The notes under the pieces were generated by a model. It made no database searches and had not been told where the DNA came from. It saw only the letters and a list, made by a program, of their open reading frames with translations. Source: Anaerolineae bacterium (GTDB lineage Bacteria; Chloroflexota; Anaerolineae; JAFGEY01). From it: a stretch of 7,979 bases of DNA. The stretch is from NCBI GenBank assembly GCA_016931365.1, contig JAFGEY010000094.1:1-7979 (forward strand). Reading direction: 5' to 3'. Numbering within the stretch: position 1 is the stretch's first letter; every line of letters begins with the position of its first letter. This document shows positions 1 to 5,936 of the stretch, in pieces. The position numbers and the translations under genes are program-made.

Positions 1-2
1 CG

Positions 3-863
3 CTGCTGCAAACCTTTGCCAACCAGGCCGCATTGGCGATCCAGCGTGCAGGTCTGTTTGAGGACTTGAGGGCCAAGATCGCCCAACTGGAGGCAGCCCA
101 GGTCGAGCTGGCGCAAAAAGAGCGTATGGAGCACGAGTTGGCTCTGGCGCGACAGGTGCAGCAGAGCGTACTGCCGCGCGTCTTTCCGGTGGTGCCGGGG
201 TATGCTTTTGCCGCGCACAACGAGCCGGCGCGCCAGGTGGGCGGCGATTTTTACGACGTGTTCCGGGTTGATGAGCACTGCTTCGGCCTGGTCATCGCCG
301 ACGTCTCGGACAAGGGGATGCCCGCCGCGCTGTACATGGGCCTCACCCGCAGCCTGATTCTTGCCGAGGCCCGGCGTGAATGCTCGCCGCAGGCGGTGTT
401 GAGCAATGTCAACCGGCTGTTGCTCGAATTGGGCGATTCGCGGATGTTTGTGACTGTGTTTTACGGCGTGGTCGATGCGCGCACGAAACGGCTGGTGTAC
501 GTGCGCGCCGGGCACGATCGACCGCTGTTGCTGCGCGGCGATCAGATCAGCTCACTTGGCGGGCAGGGCACATTTTTGGGCGTTTTCGAGCCGGAAGCGC
601 TGCGATTGACCGAGGAGTGGATCGATCTGCAGCCCGGCGACCGGCTGGTGTTGTACACCGACGGCCTGACCGACGTGTTTACGTCCGAAGGGCAGCTATT
701 CAGCCTGGCCCATTTGAAGCAGTTGCTTCAGGATTGCGGCGGGTGTGCGCTGCAAACCTTTTGCGATGCAGTGTTTGAGAACCTGGCTGCGTATCGCGGC
801 AGTACGGATCAGTTTGACGATATGACGATGTTGGTGATGCAGGTTGAAAGAGAATCGCAATGA
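3..863 (+). CDS. SpoIIE/RsbU-type PP2C protein phosphatase with GAF remnant (5' partial)
   Basis: The reading frame is already open at base 3, so the gene starts upstream of the window; the TTG at 33 is only an internal codon. The visible part begins with the last helix of a GAF sensor domain (FANQAALAIQRA). A charged, probably coiled-coil linker follows (about bases 60-165) with the ARQVQQSVLP signature that precedes SpoIIE-like PP2C domains. The phosphatase domain runs to the end. It shows the metal-binding GGDFYD (about 237-254), ADVSDKG (298-318), AGHDRP, LYTDGLTD (652-675) and the terminal DDMTMLVM (818-841). Such enzymes dephosphorylate Ser/Thr on STAS anti-sigma-factor antagonists or similar partners, with the N-terminal domain sensing a signal; no partner is visible here. 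AGHD replaces the more usual AGHN, a mild variation. It lies 31 bases upstream of the likely start of the histidine kinase, so the two are probably co-transcribed. The family call is firm; the target is unknown. Confidence 0.9.
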   Translation: MLQTFANQAALAIQRAGLFEDLRAKIAQLEAAQVELAQKERMEHELALARQVQQSVLPRVFPVVPGYAFAAHNEPARQVGGDFYDVFRVDEHCFGLVIADVSDKGMPAALYMGLTRSLILAEARRECSPQAVLSNVNRLLLELGDSRMFVTVFYGVVDARTKRLVYVRAGHDRPLLLRGDQISSLGGQGTFLGVFEPEALRLTEEWIDLQPGDRLVLYTDGLTDVFTSEGQLFSLAHLKQLLQDCGGCALQTFCDAVFENLAAYRGSTDQFDDMTMLVMQVERESQ

Positions 864-880
864 AGGGACGAGTGAATACT

Positions 881-884
881 GGAG
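881..884 (+). promoter_or_regulatory. Ribosome binding site supporting the ATG start of the kinase
   Basis: GGAG lies 10 bases before the ATG at 895. It favours that start over the in-frame TTG at 844, GTG at 886 and TTG at 889. The site is short, so the choice is likely rather than certain. Confidence 0.45.
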
Positions 885-894
885 TGTGTTGGCG

Positions 895-2436
895 ATGAGC
901 CGGTGGGGAGAGCGCTTTCGGTATGCGGGTCCGGCCGCAATGGGGTTGGCCGTTTTGGGCGGTTTGTACGCGGTCGGTTTATACAGCTATTTGCTGTTTC
1001 ACTGTCTGGCCGAGGTGTTCAGCATCCTGGTGGCCTGGGGCATCTTTGTGATTGCCTGGAACACGCGCAACTACCATGACAATGGCTATTTTGTTCTGCT
1101 GGGGATCGCGTACCTGTTCGTGGGCGGCATCGACCTGGCCCACACGCTCACCTATAAAGGGATGGATATTTTTCCCGGCCTGGGTGCAAACCTGGCTACC
1201 CAGTTGTGGATCGTCGCTCGCTACCTGGAAAGCATGTCGCTGCTGATCGCCCCGTGGTTTTTGAACCGCTACGGCCCTAATCGCCAGGCGCAGCTAGTTT
1301 CACCTCGACGATCTCTGGCACGCTATGTGTTTGCCACATACGCTTTGATTTCCGGAGCCGCCGTTGCATTGATCTTGTTCGGTTTGTTCCCCGCCTGTTA
1401 CGTTGACGGCGTGGGGCTGACGGCGTTCAAAAAGATCAGCGAGTACGTGATTTGTGCTATTCTTGTGGTTGCCGCCGTGGGATTGGCACGCCATCGACGG
1501 GCGCTCGACCCGCAAATCTTTGTGCTGCTAGTGCTGTCTATCCTGGTCACCATCGCTGCCGAACTGGCGTTCACAACCTACGTTAGCGTCTATGGCGTGG
1601 CCAATCTGATCGGACATTTGCTCAAGATTGTCGCTTTTTACCTGATTTACAAGGCGATCATCGAAATCGGGCTGGTCAATCCGTTCCGACTCTTGTTTCG
1701 CAATTTAAAGCAGAGCGAGGCAGATTTGTTCCGGCGGGCGGTCGAACTTGAGGCGCGCAACACCGAACTGGATGCTTTTGCGCACACGGTGGCCCACGAC
1801 CTCAAAAGCCCGCTGGCGGTGATGATCAGTTATGCCGATTTTACGGCCCAGTTCTATGAAACGCTCAACCCGGACGATGTCCAGCAAAGCCTGGTGGTGA
1901 TCGTCCAGAACGGGCGCAAGATGAGCAATATTGTCCAGGAACTGCTCTTGCTGGCCGGCGTGCGCAAGATGGACGCGCCGGTGGAATCGTTTGAAACCGG
2001 CCCGATCATCGACGAAGTGCTCCGGCGGCTGGATGACCTGATTCGAGAAGTGGAAGCGATTATCGAACAACCCGAGGTCTGGCCGCTGGCCCTCGGTTAT
2101 GCGCCCTGGGTCGAAGAGGTGTGGGTGAATTATCTGAGTAACGCGCTTCAGTATGGCGGGCGTCCGCCGCAAATCACCCTGGGCGCGGACATACAGCCTG
2201 ACGGCAGAGTGCGCTTTTGGGTGCGCGATCGCGGCCCCGGCATTGCCGAAGAACAACAGGCACGGCTGTTTACGCCTTTTACCCAGTTTGCTCAGGTGCA
2301 CACCGAAGGGCACGGCTTGGGGCTGTCGATCGTCCGTCGCATCATCGACAAGCTGGGTGGGCAGGTCGGCGTCGATAGTGCGGTGGGGCAGGGCAGCACG
2401 TTCTGGTTTATATTAAATTCGGTCTTATATTCTTGA
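895..2436 (+). CDS. MASE3-domain membrane sensor histidine kinase
   Basis: The N-terminal half is a multi-pass membrane sensor with about eight hydrophobic stretches. It contains the motifs LFHCLAE, IAYLFVGGIDLAHTL, YKGMDIFPG and ATQLWIVARYLES, which are typical of MASE3. A short helical linker leads to the HisKA domain, where FAHTVAHDLKSPL holds the phospho-acceptor His (codon 1795-1797). The HATPase_c domain follows with N-box NYLSNALQYGG, G1 box DRGPGIAEEQQARLF, G2 box GHGLGLSIVRRII and GQGSTFWF. I chose the ATG at 895 (513 aa) because GGAG at 881-884 is spaced as a ribosome site. A TTG at 844 would give 530 aa and overlap the phosphatase gene, but has no clear site. It likely shares an operon with the upstream phosphatase; no response regulator is visible. 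The last residues after FWFIL (NSVLYS) are encoded in AT-rich DNA belonging to the neighbouring convergent gene, so the native C-terminus may have been replaced. The ligand sensed is unknown. Confidence 0.9.
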   Translation: MSRWGERFRYAGPAAMGLAVLGGLYAVGLYSYLLFHCLAEVFSILVAWGIFVIAWNTRNYHDNGYFVLLGIAYLFVGGIDLAHTLTYKGMDIFPGLGANLATQLWIVARYLESMSLLIAPWFLNRYGPNRQAQLVSPRRSLARYVFATYALISGAAVALILFGLFPACYVDGVGLTAFKKISEYVICAILVVAAVGLARHRRALDPQIFVLLVLSILVTIAAELAFTTYVSVYGVANLIGHLLKIVAFYLIYKAIIEIGLVNPFRLLFRNLKQSEADLFRRAVELEARNTELDAFAHTVAHDLKSPLAVMISYADFTAQFYETLNPDDVQQSLVVIVQNGRKMSNIVQELLLLAGVRKMDAPVESFETGPIIDEVLRRLDDLIREVEAIIEQPEVWPLALGYAPWVEEVWVNYLSNALQYGGRPPQITLGADIQPDGRVRFWVRDRGPGIAEEQQARLFTPFTQFAQVHTEGHGLGLSIVRRIIDKLGGQVGVDSAVGQGSTFWFILNSVLYS

Positions 2437-4161
2437 TTGCATGTTGTATAAATTCGCATAGGTACCATCCAATGCGATTAGCTCTTCATGCGTTCCTTGT
2501 TCATCAATCCCGCTATCAGCTAATACAACAATTCTTCGTGCATTTCTGATTGTTGACAAACGATGGGCGATGACAAGTGTTGTGCGGTTGTGCGTTAACT
2601 TTTCCAATGAATCTTGAACGGCTTTTTCACTTACATTATCCAGAGCACTTGTCGCTTCATCAAAGATGATGATGGGGGGATTTTTTAAGAAAACGCGAGC
2701 AATACTCAACCTTTGCTTTTGTCCCCCTGATAATTTTACGCCACGTTGACCAATATCCGTATCATACCCATCCGGTAACTCTGTGATAAAATCATGGGCA
2801 TTTGCCTTTTTGGCTGCCTCAATGATTTCTTCCTTACTTGCATCAAGTTTACCGTAGCGGATATTGTCTGAAACCGTCCCGGCAAACAAATAGACATCTT
2901 GCTGGACAATGCCGATATTCCTTCTTAGAGAGCGTAAGCGAATGTCTCTAATGTTTATACCGTCGAGCAGTATTTTCCCATCGGTTACCTCATAAAAACG
3001 AGGAATTAAAGAACATAGGGTTGTTTTGCCGACGCCTGAAGCCCCTACCAATGCAACATATTCGCCGACTTTGATGTCCAACGTGATATTCTTTACGACA
3101 TAATTATGGTCTTCTTTGTACTTAAAGCTTACCTCTTTGAATTCCACATTTCCCTGAACCCGCACAAGTTCAATTGCATTGGCTGAGTCTTGAATATCTG
3201 GCTCCACCTCCAGCATATCCATACAACGGCTAAAACCAGTGATTCCTTCCTGGTACAGCCTGGCGAAATTCACTGCCCTCTGAATTGGATCGATGAGGAT
3301 GCCAACGCATAATAAATAGGTCACCAAGTCAGCTAAATCCAAAGAAGCATGAACAATTCTTGCTCCGCCAAAGACGATTACGGCAATGGGAATGATCTGT
3401 GTAAAGGCAATCATCCCGCCATAAAAGTAAGCCTCACTTTTATAACCGTCTCGTCTGCTGTCAACAAAACGATTGTTTTCGTAGGCAAACTTTTTGTTTT
3501 CGATTTCTTCGTTTGTAAATGACTTTACAACTCGGATGCCTGAAAGCGCATCTTGAACTTGTGCGTTAATATCACCGATTCGATCCTTGCTTCTTCGTAA
3601 CGCGATATTCATCCGCTTGTTAAAATAAAAGGCGTAAACAGCCATGATTGGTAAAAAGAGAAAGATTATCAAAGTAAGCTGAACATTGATGTTGATTAAA
3701 ATCATAAACGCACCGACAAACATCAATATTGAAATGACGATATCTTCGGGACCATGATGATAGAGTTCGGCAAGTGCTAGTGAATCATTGGTGATCCGGG
3801 TCATTAACTGACCCAATTTTTGTTCATCATAAAAACTAAACGATAGTTTTTGATAATGCTCAAACAATTCATTGCGCATATCACCTTCCATCAATGCCCC
3901 CATCATATGCCCCCGATAGTCAACAAATATGTTGCACGCGGTATGAACGAGGGCTAACACAAGCATGACAGCGCCCATCGTATAGATTTGGTTGAGCGCA
4001 TTGGGCGTATTTCCTTCTAATACATTTTTGGTGATATATCTTGTGCATAAGGGGAATATCAGCGTAATTGCCGATACAATAAACGCACATGCCAGATCGG
4101 CAAAAAACAATCCCAAATATGGTTTGTAATAGGATAAGAATTTCTTGCTTTGAGAATTCAC
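2425..4161 (-). CDS. ABC exporter half-transporter (fused membrane and ATPase domains)
   Basis: A 578-residue ABCB/MsbA-type half-transporter that should work as a dimer in the inner membrane and export an unknown substrate. About six transmembrane helices occupy the first 300 residues, for example VQLTLIIFLFLPIMAVYAF and QIIPIAVIVFGGARIV. The nucleotide-binding domain has Walker A GASGVGKTT (3019-3045), Q-loop IVQQDVYLF, signature LSGGQKQR (about 2710-2735), Walker B IIIFDEATSALD (about 2640-2675) and H-loop VIAHRLSTI. All catalytic motifs are intact. The GTG at 4161 is preferred because AGGAGA lies 6 bases upstream; extending to a TTG at 4176 would put that ribosome site inside the gene. 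The composition is clearly AT-richer than the flanks (23/60 G+C at 3601-3660), and the sequence style is Firmicutes-like, suggesting horizontal acquisition. The gene stands alone with its own promoter and structured leader. Its end overlaps the convergent kinase gene by 12 bases. The substrate cannot be inferred. Confidence 0.93.
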   Translation of the reverse strand: MNSQSKKFLSYYKPYLGLFFADLACAFIVSAITLIFPLCTRYITKNVLEGNTPNALNQIYTMGAVMLVLALVHTACNIFVDYRGHMMGALMEGDMRNELFEHYQKLSFSFYDEQKLGQLMTRITNDSLALAELYHHGPEDIVISILMFVGAFMILININVQLTLIIFLFLPIMAVYAFYFNKRMNIALRRSKDRIGDINAQVQDALSGIRVVKSFTNEEIENKKFAYENNRFVDSRRDGYKSEAYFYGGMIAFTQIIPIAVIVFGGARIVHASLDLADLVTYLLCVGILIDPIQRAVNFARLYQEGITGFSRCMDMLEVEPDIQDSANAIELVRVQGNVEFKEVSFKYKEDHNYVVKNITLDIKVGEYVALVGASGVGKTTLCSLIPRFYEVTDGKILLDGINIRDIRLRSLRRNIGIVQQDVYLFAGTVSDNIRYGKLDASKEEIIEAAKKANAHDFITELPDGYDTDIGQRGVKLSGGQKQRLSIARVFLKNPPIIIFDEATSALDNVSEKAVQDSLEKLTHNRTTLVIAHRLSTIRNARRIVVLADSGIDEQGTHEELIALDGTYANLYNMQSRI

Positions 4162-4167
4162 AAGATT

Positions 4168-4173
4168 TCTCCT
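4168..4173 (-). promoter_or_regulatory. Ribosome binding site of the ABC exporter
   Basis: AGGAGA on the minus strand, 6 bases before the GTG at 4161. This near-consensus site decides the start in favour of GTG over the upstream in-frame TTG (4176). Confidence 0.8.
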
Positions 4174-4177
4174 CAAA

Positions 4178-4189
4178 CAGCCAAGGCTG
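4178..4189 (-). repeat. Small inverted repeat just upstream of the exporter ribosome site
   Basis: CAGCC-AA-GGCTG on the plus strand is a 5-bp dyad with a 2-base centre, ending 5 bases before the AGGAGA. As RNA it could form only a tight stem, so it may be a protein site, a minor structure or chance. Confidence 0.35.
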
Positions 4190-4207
4190 CTAGGTCATCC
4201 TTTCCCT

Positions 4208-4229
4208 GGCCGCTCAAAACAAAGCGACC
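4208..4229 (-). ncRNA. Third, overlapping leader hairpin (alternative fold)
   Basis: GGCCGCT (4208-4214) can pair with AGCGACC (4223-4229), one A.C mismatch, across an 8-base loop. It shares bases 4224-4229 with the distal arm of hairpin B, so the two cannot form together. It is weaker than B and is offered only as part of the possible switching leader. Confidence 0.35.
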
Positions 4230-4254
4230 ACGGGCGAAATAACCCCGTGGCCGC
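4224..4254 (-). terminator. Leader hairpin B followed by a U-rich run (intrinsic-terminator-like)
   Basis: Arms GCGACCACGGG and CCCGTGGCCGC (plus strand, 4224-4234 and 4244-4254) form a 10-bp stem with one A.C mismatch and a 9-base loop. Read on the minus strand, the stem is followed within a few bases by TTTGTTTT, as in a factor-independent terminator. It lies between the exporter promoter and its start codon. It could therefore end transcripts from the upstream RidA/PLP-enzyme operon or act as an attenuator of the exporter. The U-run is interrupted by one G, so efficiency is uncertain. Confidence 0.55.
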
Positions 4255-4276
4255 GATCTTGGGCTTATGAGTCAAA

Positions 4277-4307
4277 CGGCCACGAGTGTGGCGTACACCC
4301 GTGGCCG
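4277..4307 (-). ncRNA. Leader hairpin A (first transcribed)
   Basis: CGGCCACG (4277-4284) pairs perfectly with CGTGGCCG (4300-4307). After a single A.C mismatch, GTGT (4286-4289) pairs with ACAC (4295-4298), leaving a 5-base loop. The distal arm is complementary to the proximal arm of hairpin B, so A and an A'-B pairing are alternatives. There is no U-run after it on either strand, which argues against a simple terminator. Confidence 0.6.
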
Positions 4308-4368
4308 CAAATGTTCCCTTTGCAGTGAATGAACGAGTAGAGGTGTGACAAACGCTCCAACGCACCTA

Positions 4369-4386
4369 TTCGGTCGGTAGATGGAT
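4369..4386 (-). repeat. Bipartite motif in the exporter leader, copy 2
   Basis: TTCGGTCGGT, 2 bases, then ATGGAT (plus strand), immediately downstream of the -10 box of the exporter promoter. It matches the copy in the ridA leader in sequence, order and strand; only the spacer length differs. Confidence 0.4.
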
Positions 4387-4387
4387 T

Positions 4388-4416
4388 AATATAGCATTGA
4401 TCTTGAATCCAGACAA
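4388..4416 (-). promoter_or_regulatory. Sigma70-type promoter of the ABC exporter
   Basis: On the minus strand TTGTCT (4416-4411) is followed after exactly 17 bases by TATATT (4393-4388), a good -35/-10 pair. Transcription would begin near 4381 and give a leader of about 220 bases before the GTG at 4161. The -35 box lies inside the dyad at 4409-4422. Confidence 0.6.
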
Positions 4417-4422
4417 GTCTGG
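4409..4422. repeat. Inverted repeat over the exporter -35 box (operator-like)
   Basis: CCAGAC-AA-GTCTGG is a perfect 6-bp dyad with a 2-base centre. It covers the -35 element of the exporter promoter, a usual place for a dimeric repressor or activator site. The short spacer makes an RNA hairpin less likely. No regulator gene is visible nearby. Confidence 0.45.
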
Positions 4423-4451
4423 GAAAAAGGCTTTGCTGAAAATTGGCGTTT

Positions 4452-5501
4452 TTACCGCATCTTTCCCCTTGCCGCGACCGGCCAGATCACCTCGGTCACG
4501 ACCCCTCGCGCGCCGAACACCTCATCAAACAGGTTGACCACCACGCAGACGTGATTCGGCACGATGGTCACCCGCTCGCCGATCTGCGGTTTTTGGGCGC
4601 AGCGGCTCAAATCGACAAAGCCGTGCTCTTCGGAGGTCTTGTGAATGCGCGCGTCGGGATATTCCAAAATCAGGCCGTAGCCGTCCAAGCCCGACAAGTC
4701 GGAAGAAAGCGTCTTACTGCCCGCGTCGAGGATAGCGCGATCTCCGGTCGGACGGCTGACCACGGTGGCAATCACGTGCAGGGCGACTTGATCCAGGGCC
4801 ATCGCCCCAGAGCGGACAATCGCCCGGTCGCCGTAAATATAGGTTCCGGCGCGGTATTCGGTGACCTCGCTGCGTTCATGCGCCTGCCACATCGTCGGCG
4901 TGCCGCCATAGCTGATCCGATCGACGGGGATGCCGTCGGTGCGCAACAGCACGCGCGTCTCCTGCACGAACCGGTCGCAATAAGCGTTACCGGGAAAGGT
5001 CATTAACCCGACAAATCGCAAATTTGGAGCATTTGCGATTTGCAAGGCCAATTCAGCCGCCTCTTGCGGCGTCTGCACGCCGCAGCGCCCCAGCCCCGAG
5101 TCGAACTCAACCAGCACTTCCAACTCGATGCCCGCCTCTTGCGCCGTTCGCGCATAGCCCTGCACGGTGAAAGCCGAGTCGGCAGTGAGGCTGAGTTTGA
5201 CCCGCCGCGCCAGCGCCGCCAGCCGGGCCAGTTTAGCCTCACCGACGATATTGTAGGGCAAGAAAATGTCACTGCACCCGGCGTCGGCCATCACTTCCGC
5301 CTCGCCGATCTTTTGGCAGGTGATGCCCGCCGCGCCCGCCGCGAGCTGCATCTGCGCGATCTGCGGTGTTTTATGGGTCTTGATGTGTGGCCGATTGGCG
5401 ATGCCGTACTTGTCGAGGTATCCTTGCAAGCGATCGATGTTGGCTTGCAGCCGGTCCAGGTCAACCACCAGGGCCGGGGTGTCCAGTTCGCCGATTTTCA
5501 T
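4452..5501 (-). CDS. D-serine dehydratase / D-threonine aldolase-like PLP enzyme (fold type III)
   Basis: A 349-residue alanine-racemase-fold enzyme. LDTPALVVDLDRLQANI opens the barrel. RPHIKTHK carries the expected PLP lysine (Lys41). SYGGTPT is a typical phosphate-binding loop, and IHKTSEEHGFVDL with VPNHVC (His317, Cys319) is the C-terminal metal site. From family knowledge, the His-x-Cys pair is the zinc site of eukaryotic-type D-serine dehydratases, whereas characterised D-threonine aldolases use His-x-Asp. This and the RidA partner favour D-serine (or similar D-3-hydroxyamino acid) dehydration, though aldolase activity cannot be excluded. The ATG lies 3 bases after the RidA stop, so translation is probably coupled. 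AGGA at 5509-5512, inside the end of the RidA gene, is a suitable ribosome site. An odd, AT-rich perfect inverted repeat sits in the coding region at 5012-5042. The enzyme is cytoplasmic, with no signal peptide. Confidence 0.88.
   Translation of the reverse strand: MKIGELDTPALVVDLDRLQANIDRLQGYLDKYGIANRPHIKTHKTPQIAQMQLAAGAAGITCQKIGEAEVMADAGCSDIFLPYNIVGEAKLARLAALARRVKLSLTADSAFTVQGYARTAQEAGIELEVLVEFDSGLGRCGVQTPQEAAELALQIANAPNLRFVGLMTFPGNAYCDRFVQETRVLLRTDGIPVDRISYGGTPTMWQAHERSEVTEYRAGTYIYGDRAIVRSGAMALDQVALHVIATVVSRPTGDRAILDAGSKTLSSDLSGLDGYGLILEYPDARIHKTSEEHGFVDLSRCAQKPQIGERVTIVPNHVCVVVNLFDEVFGARGVVTEVIWPVAARGKMR
5012..5042. repeat. Perfect 12-bp inverted repeat inside the PLP-enzyme gene
   Basis: CAAATCGCAAAT (5012-5023) and ATTTGCGATTTG (5031-5042) are exact reverse complements separated by TTGGAGC. 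The unit is 31 bases and encodes roughly QIANAPNLRF in frame. It is AT-rich in a strongly GC-rich gene and uses CAA, AAT and TTT codons that its surroundings avoid. There is no U-run on either strand, so it is not a terminator. It may be a small dispersed palindromic repeat, a protein site or an RNA hairpin in the coding region. Confidence 0.75.
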
Positions 5502-5504
5502 CGC

Positions 5505-5891
5505 TTAATCCTGCGGGATCAGCGCGATGCAGTCGACCTCGATCTGCATCTGCGCGGGCAGCCCGACCTTGACCGTGGTGCGGGCCGGGAAAGGCTCCTG
5601 AACGTACTGCCGGTAGATCTCGTTCAGCTCGGCAAAGTTGTTCAAATCGGCCAAAAAGACGCCTACACGGACGACGTGTGCCCATGAGGTGCCGGCGGCT
5701 TCGAGCAGGGCGGTCATGTTGTTAAAGGTCAGCTCAGCCTGCTCGCGAAAGGTGCTGCATTCGAGTTTGCCGGTCTGGGGATTGACCGGGCCTTGCCCGG
5801 AGACAAAGACCATTGCTCCCTGGGCGGTGATTGCTGGCGAGTACGGCCCCTGGGGCGGAGCCCCCTGTGAGGAAAAAATTGCTTTATGCAT
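5505..5891 (-). CDS. ridA: RidA family reactive imine/enamine deaminase
   Basis: A 128-residue protein of typical RidA (YjgF/YER057c/UK114) length. RidA trimers hydrolyse reactive enamines and imines, such as 2-aminoacrylate released by PLP dehydratases, to keto acids and ammonia. Family landmarks are present: GPYSPA with Tyr17, FVSGQGPVNPQTG, PARTTVKVGLP with the substrate-carboxylate-binding Arg104, and IEVDCIALIPQD with Glu118. Thr106 stands where E. coli RidA has Cys107. The ATG at 5891 was chosen because AAGGAG lies 5 bases upstream and the protein then starts as the family does; the frame stays open to 6035 but that extension has no homologous character. It is the first gene of an operon with the PLP enzyme, 3 bases apart, with a near-consensus promoter upstream. 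The pairing suggests it cleans up that enzyme's product. Confidence 0.92.
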   Translation of the reverse strand: MHKAIFSSQGAPPQGPYSPAITAQGAMVFVSGQGPVNPQTGKLECSTFREQAELTFNNMTALLEAAGTSWAHVVRVGVFLADLNNFAELNEIYRQYVQEPFPARTTVKVGLPAQMQIEVDCIALIPQD

Positions 5892-5896
5892 CGTTG

Positions 5897-5902
5897 CTCC
5901 TT
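5897..5902 (-). promoter_or_regulatory. Ribosome binding site of ridA
   Basis: AAGGAG on the minus strand, 5 bases before the ATG at 5891. It fixes the start and rules out the longer open frame. Confidence 0.8.
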
Positions 5903-5903
5903 G

Positions 5904-5925
5904 TTCGGTCGGTGAAATAATGGAT
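5904..5925 (-). repeat. Bipartite motif in the ridA leader, copy 1
   Basis: TTCGGTCGGT, 6 bases, then ATGGAT (plus strand). The same two blocks, 2 bases apart, occur in the exporter leader. Both copies lie just downstream of a -10 box on the minus strand, so this could be a shared operator or a relic of duplication. Confidence 0.4.
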
Positions 5926-5936
5926 ATGTTGGTCTC

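Noticed and set aside
380..778. A 132-codon plus-strand frame inside the phosphatase gene
   Set aside because: It is an out-of-frame, Arg/Ala-rich translation of the conserved PP2C domain.
1705..2313. A 202-codon minus-strand open frame opposite the kinase
   Set aside because: It is antisense to the clear HisKA/HATPase coding region, has no recognisable domain and is a codon-bias shadow.
2403..2440. AT-rich stretch at the convergent gene ends as a bidirectional terminator
   Set aside because: The TATATTA/TTATATT-like sequences are not true inverted repeats and give no stable stem.
2425..4200. The exporter as cargo of an insertion sequence or transposon
   Set aside because: No transposase, terminal inverted repeats or target-site duplication were found at either composition boundary.
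4195..4365. A 57-codon minus-strand open frame (GTG to TGA) through the exporter leader
   Set aside because: It has no ribosome site, begins right after a stop, overlaps the hairpins and encodes a low-complexity basic peptide. The open frame is explained by the GC-rich repeats; a leader peptide is conceivable but unsupported.
4443..5687. Two long plus-strand open frames (187 and 215 codons) opposite the PLP enzyme and ridA
   Set aside because: They are complements of conserved coding sequence in GC-rich DNA, with no domain signature and no ribosome site.
5845..5866. GGGGC-GGA-GCCCC dyad within ridA
   Set aside because: It is a short stem made by Gly/Ala/Pro codons in GC-rich coding DNA; chance is sufficient.
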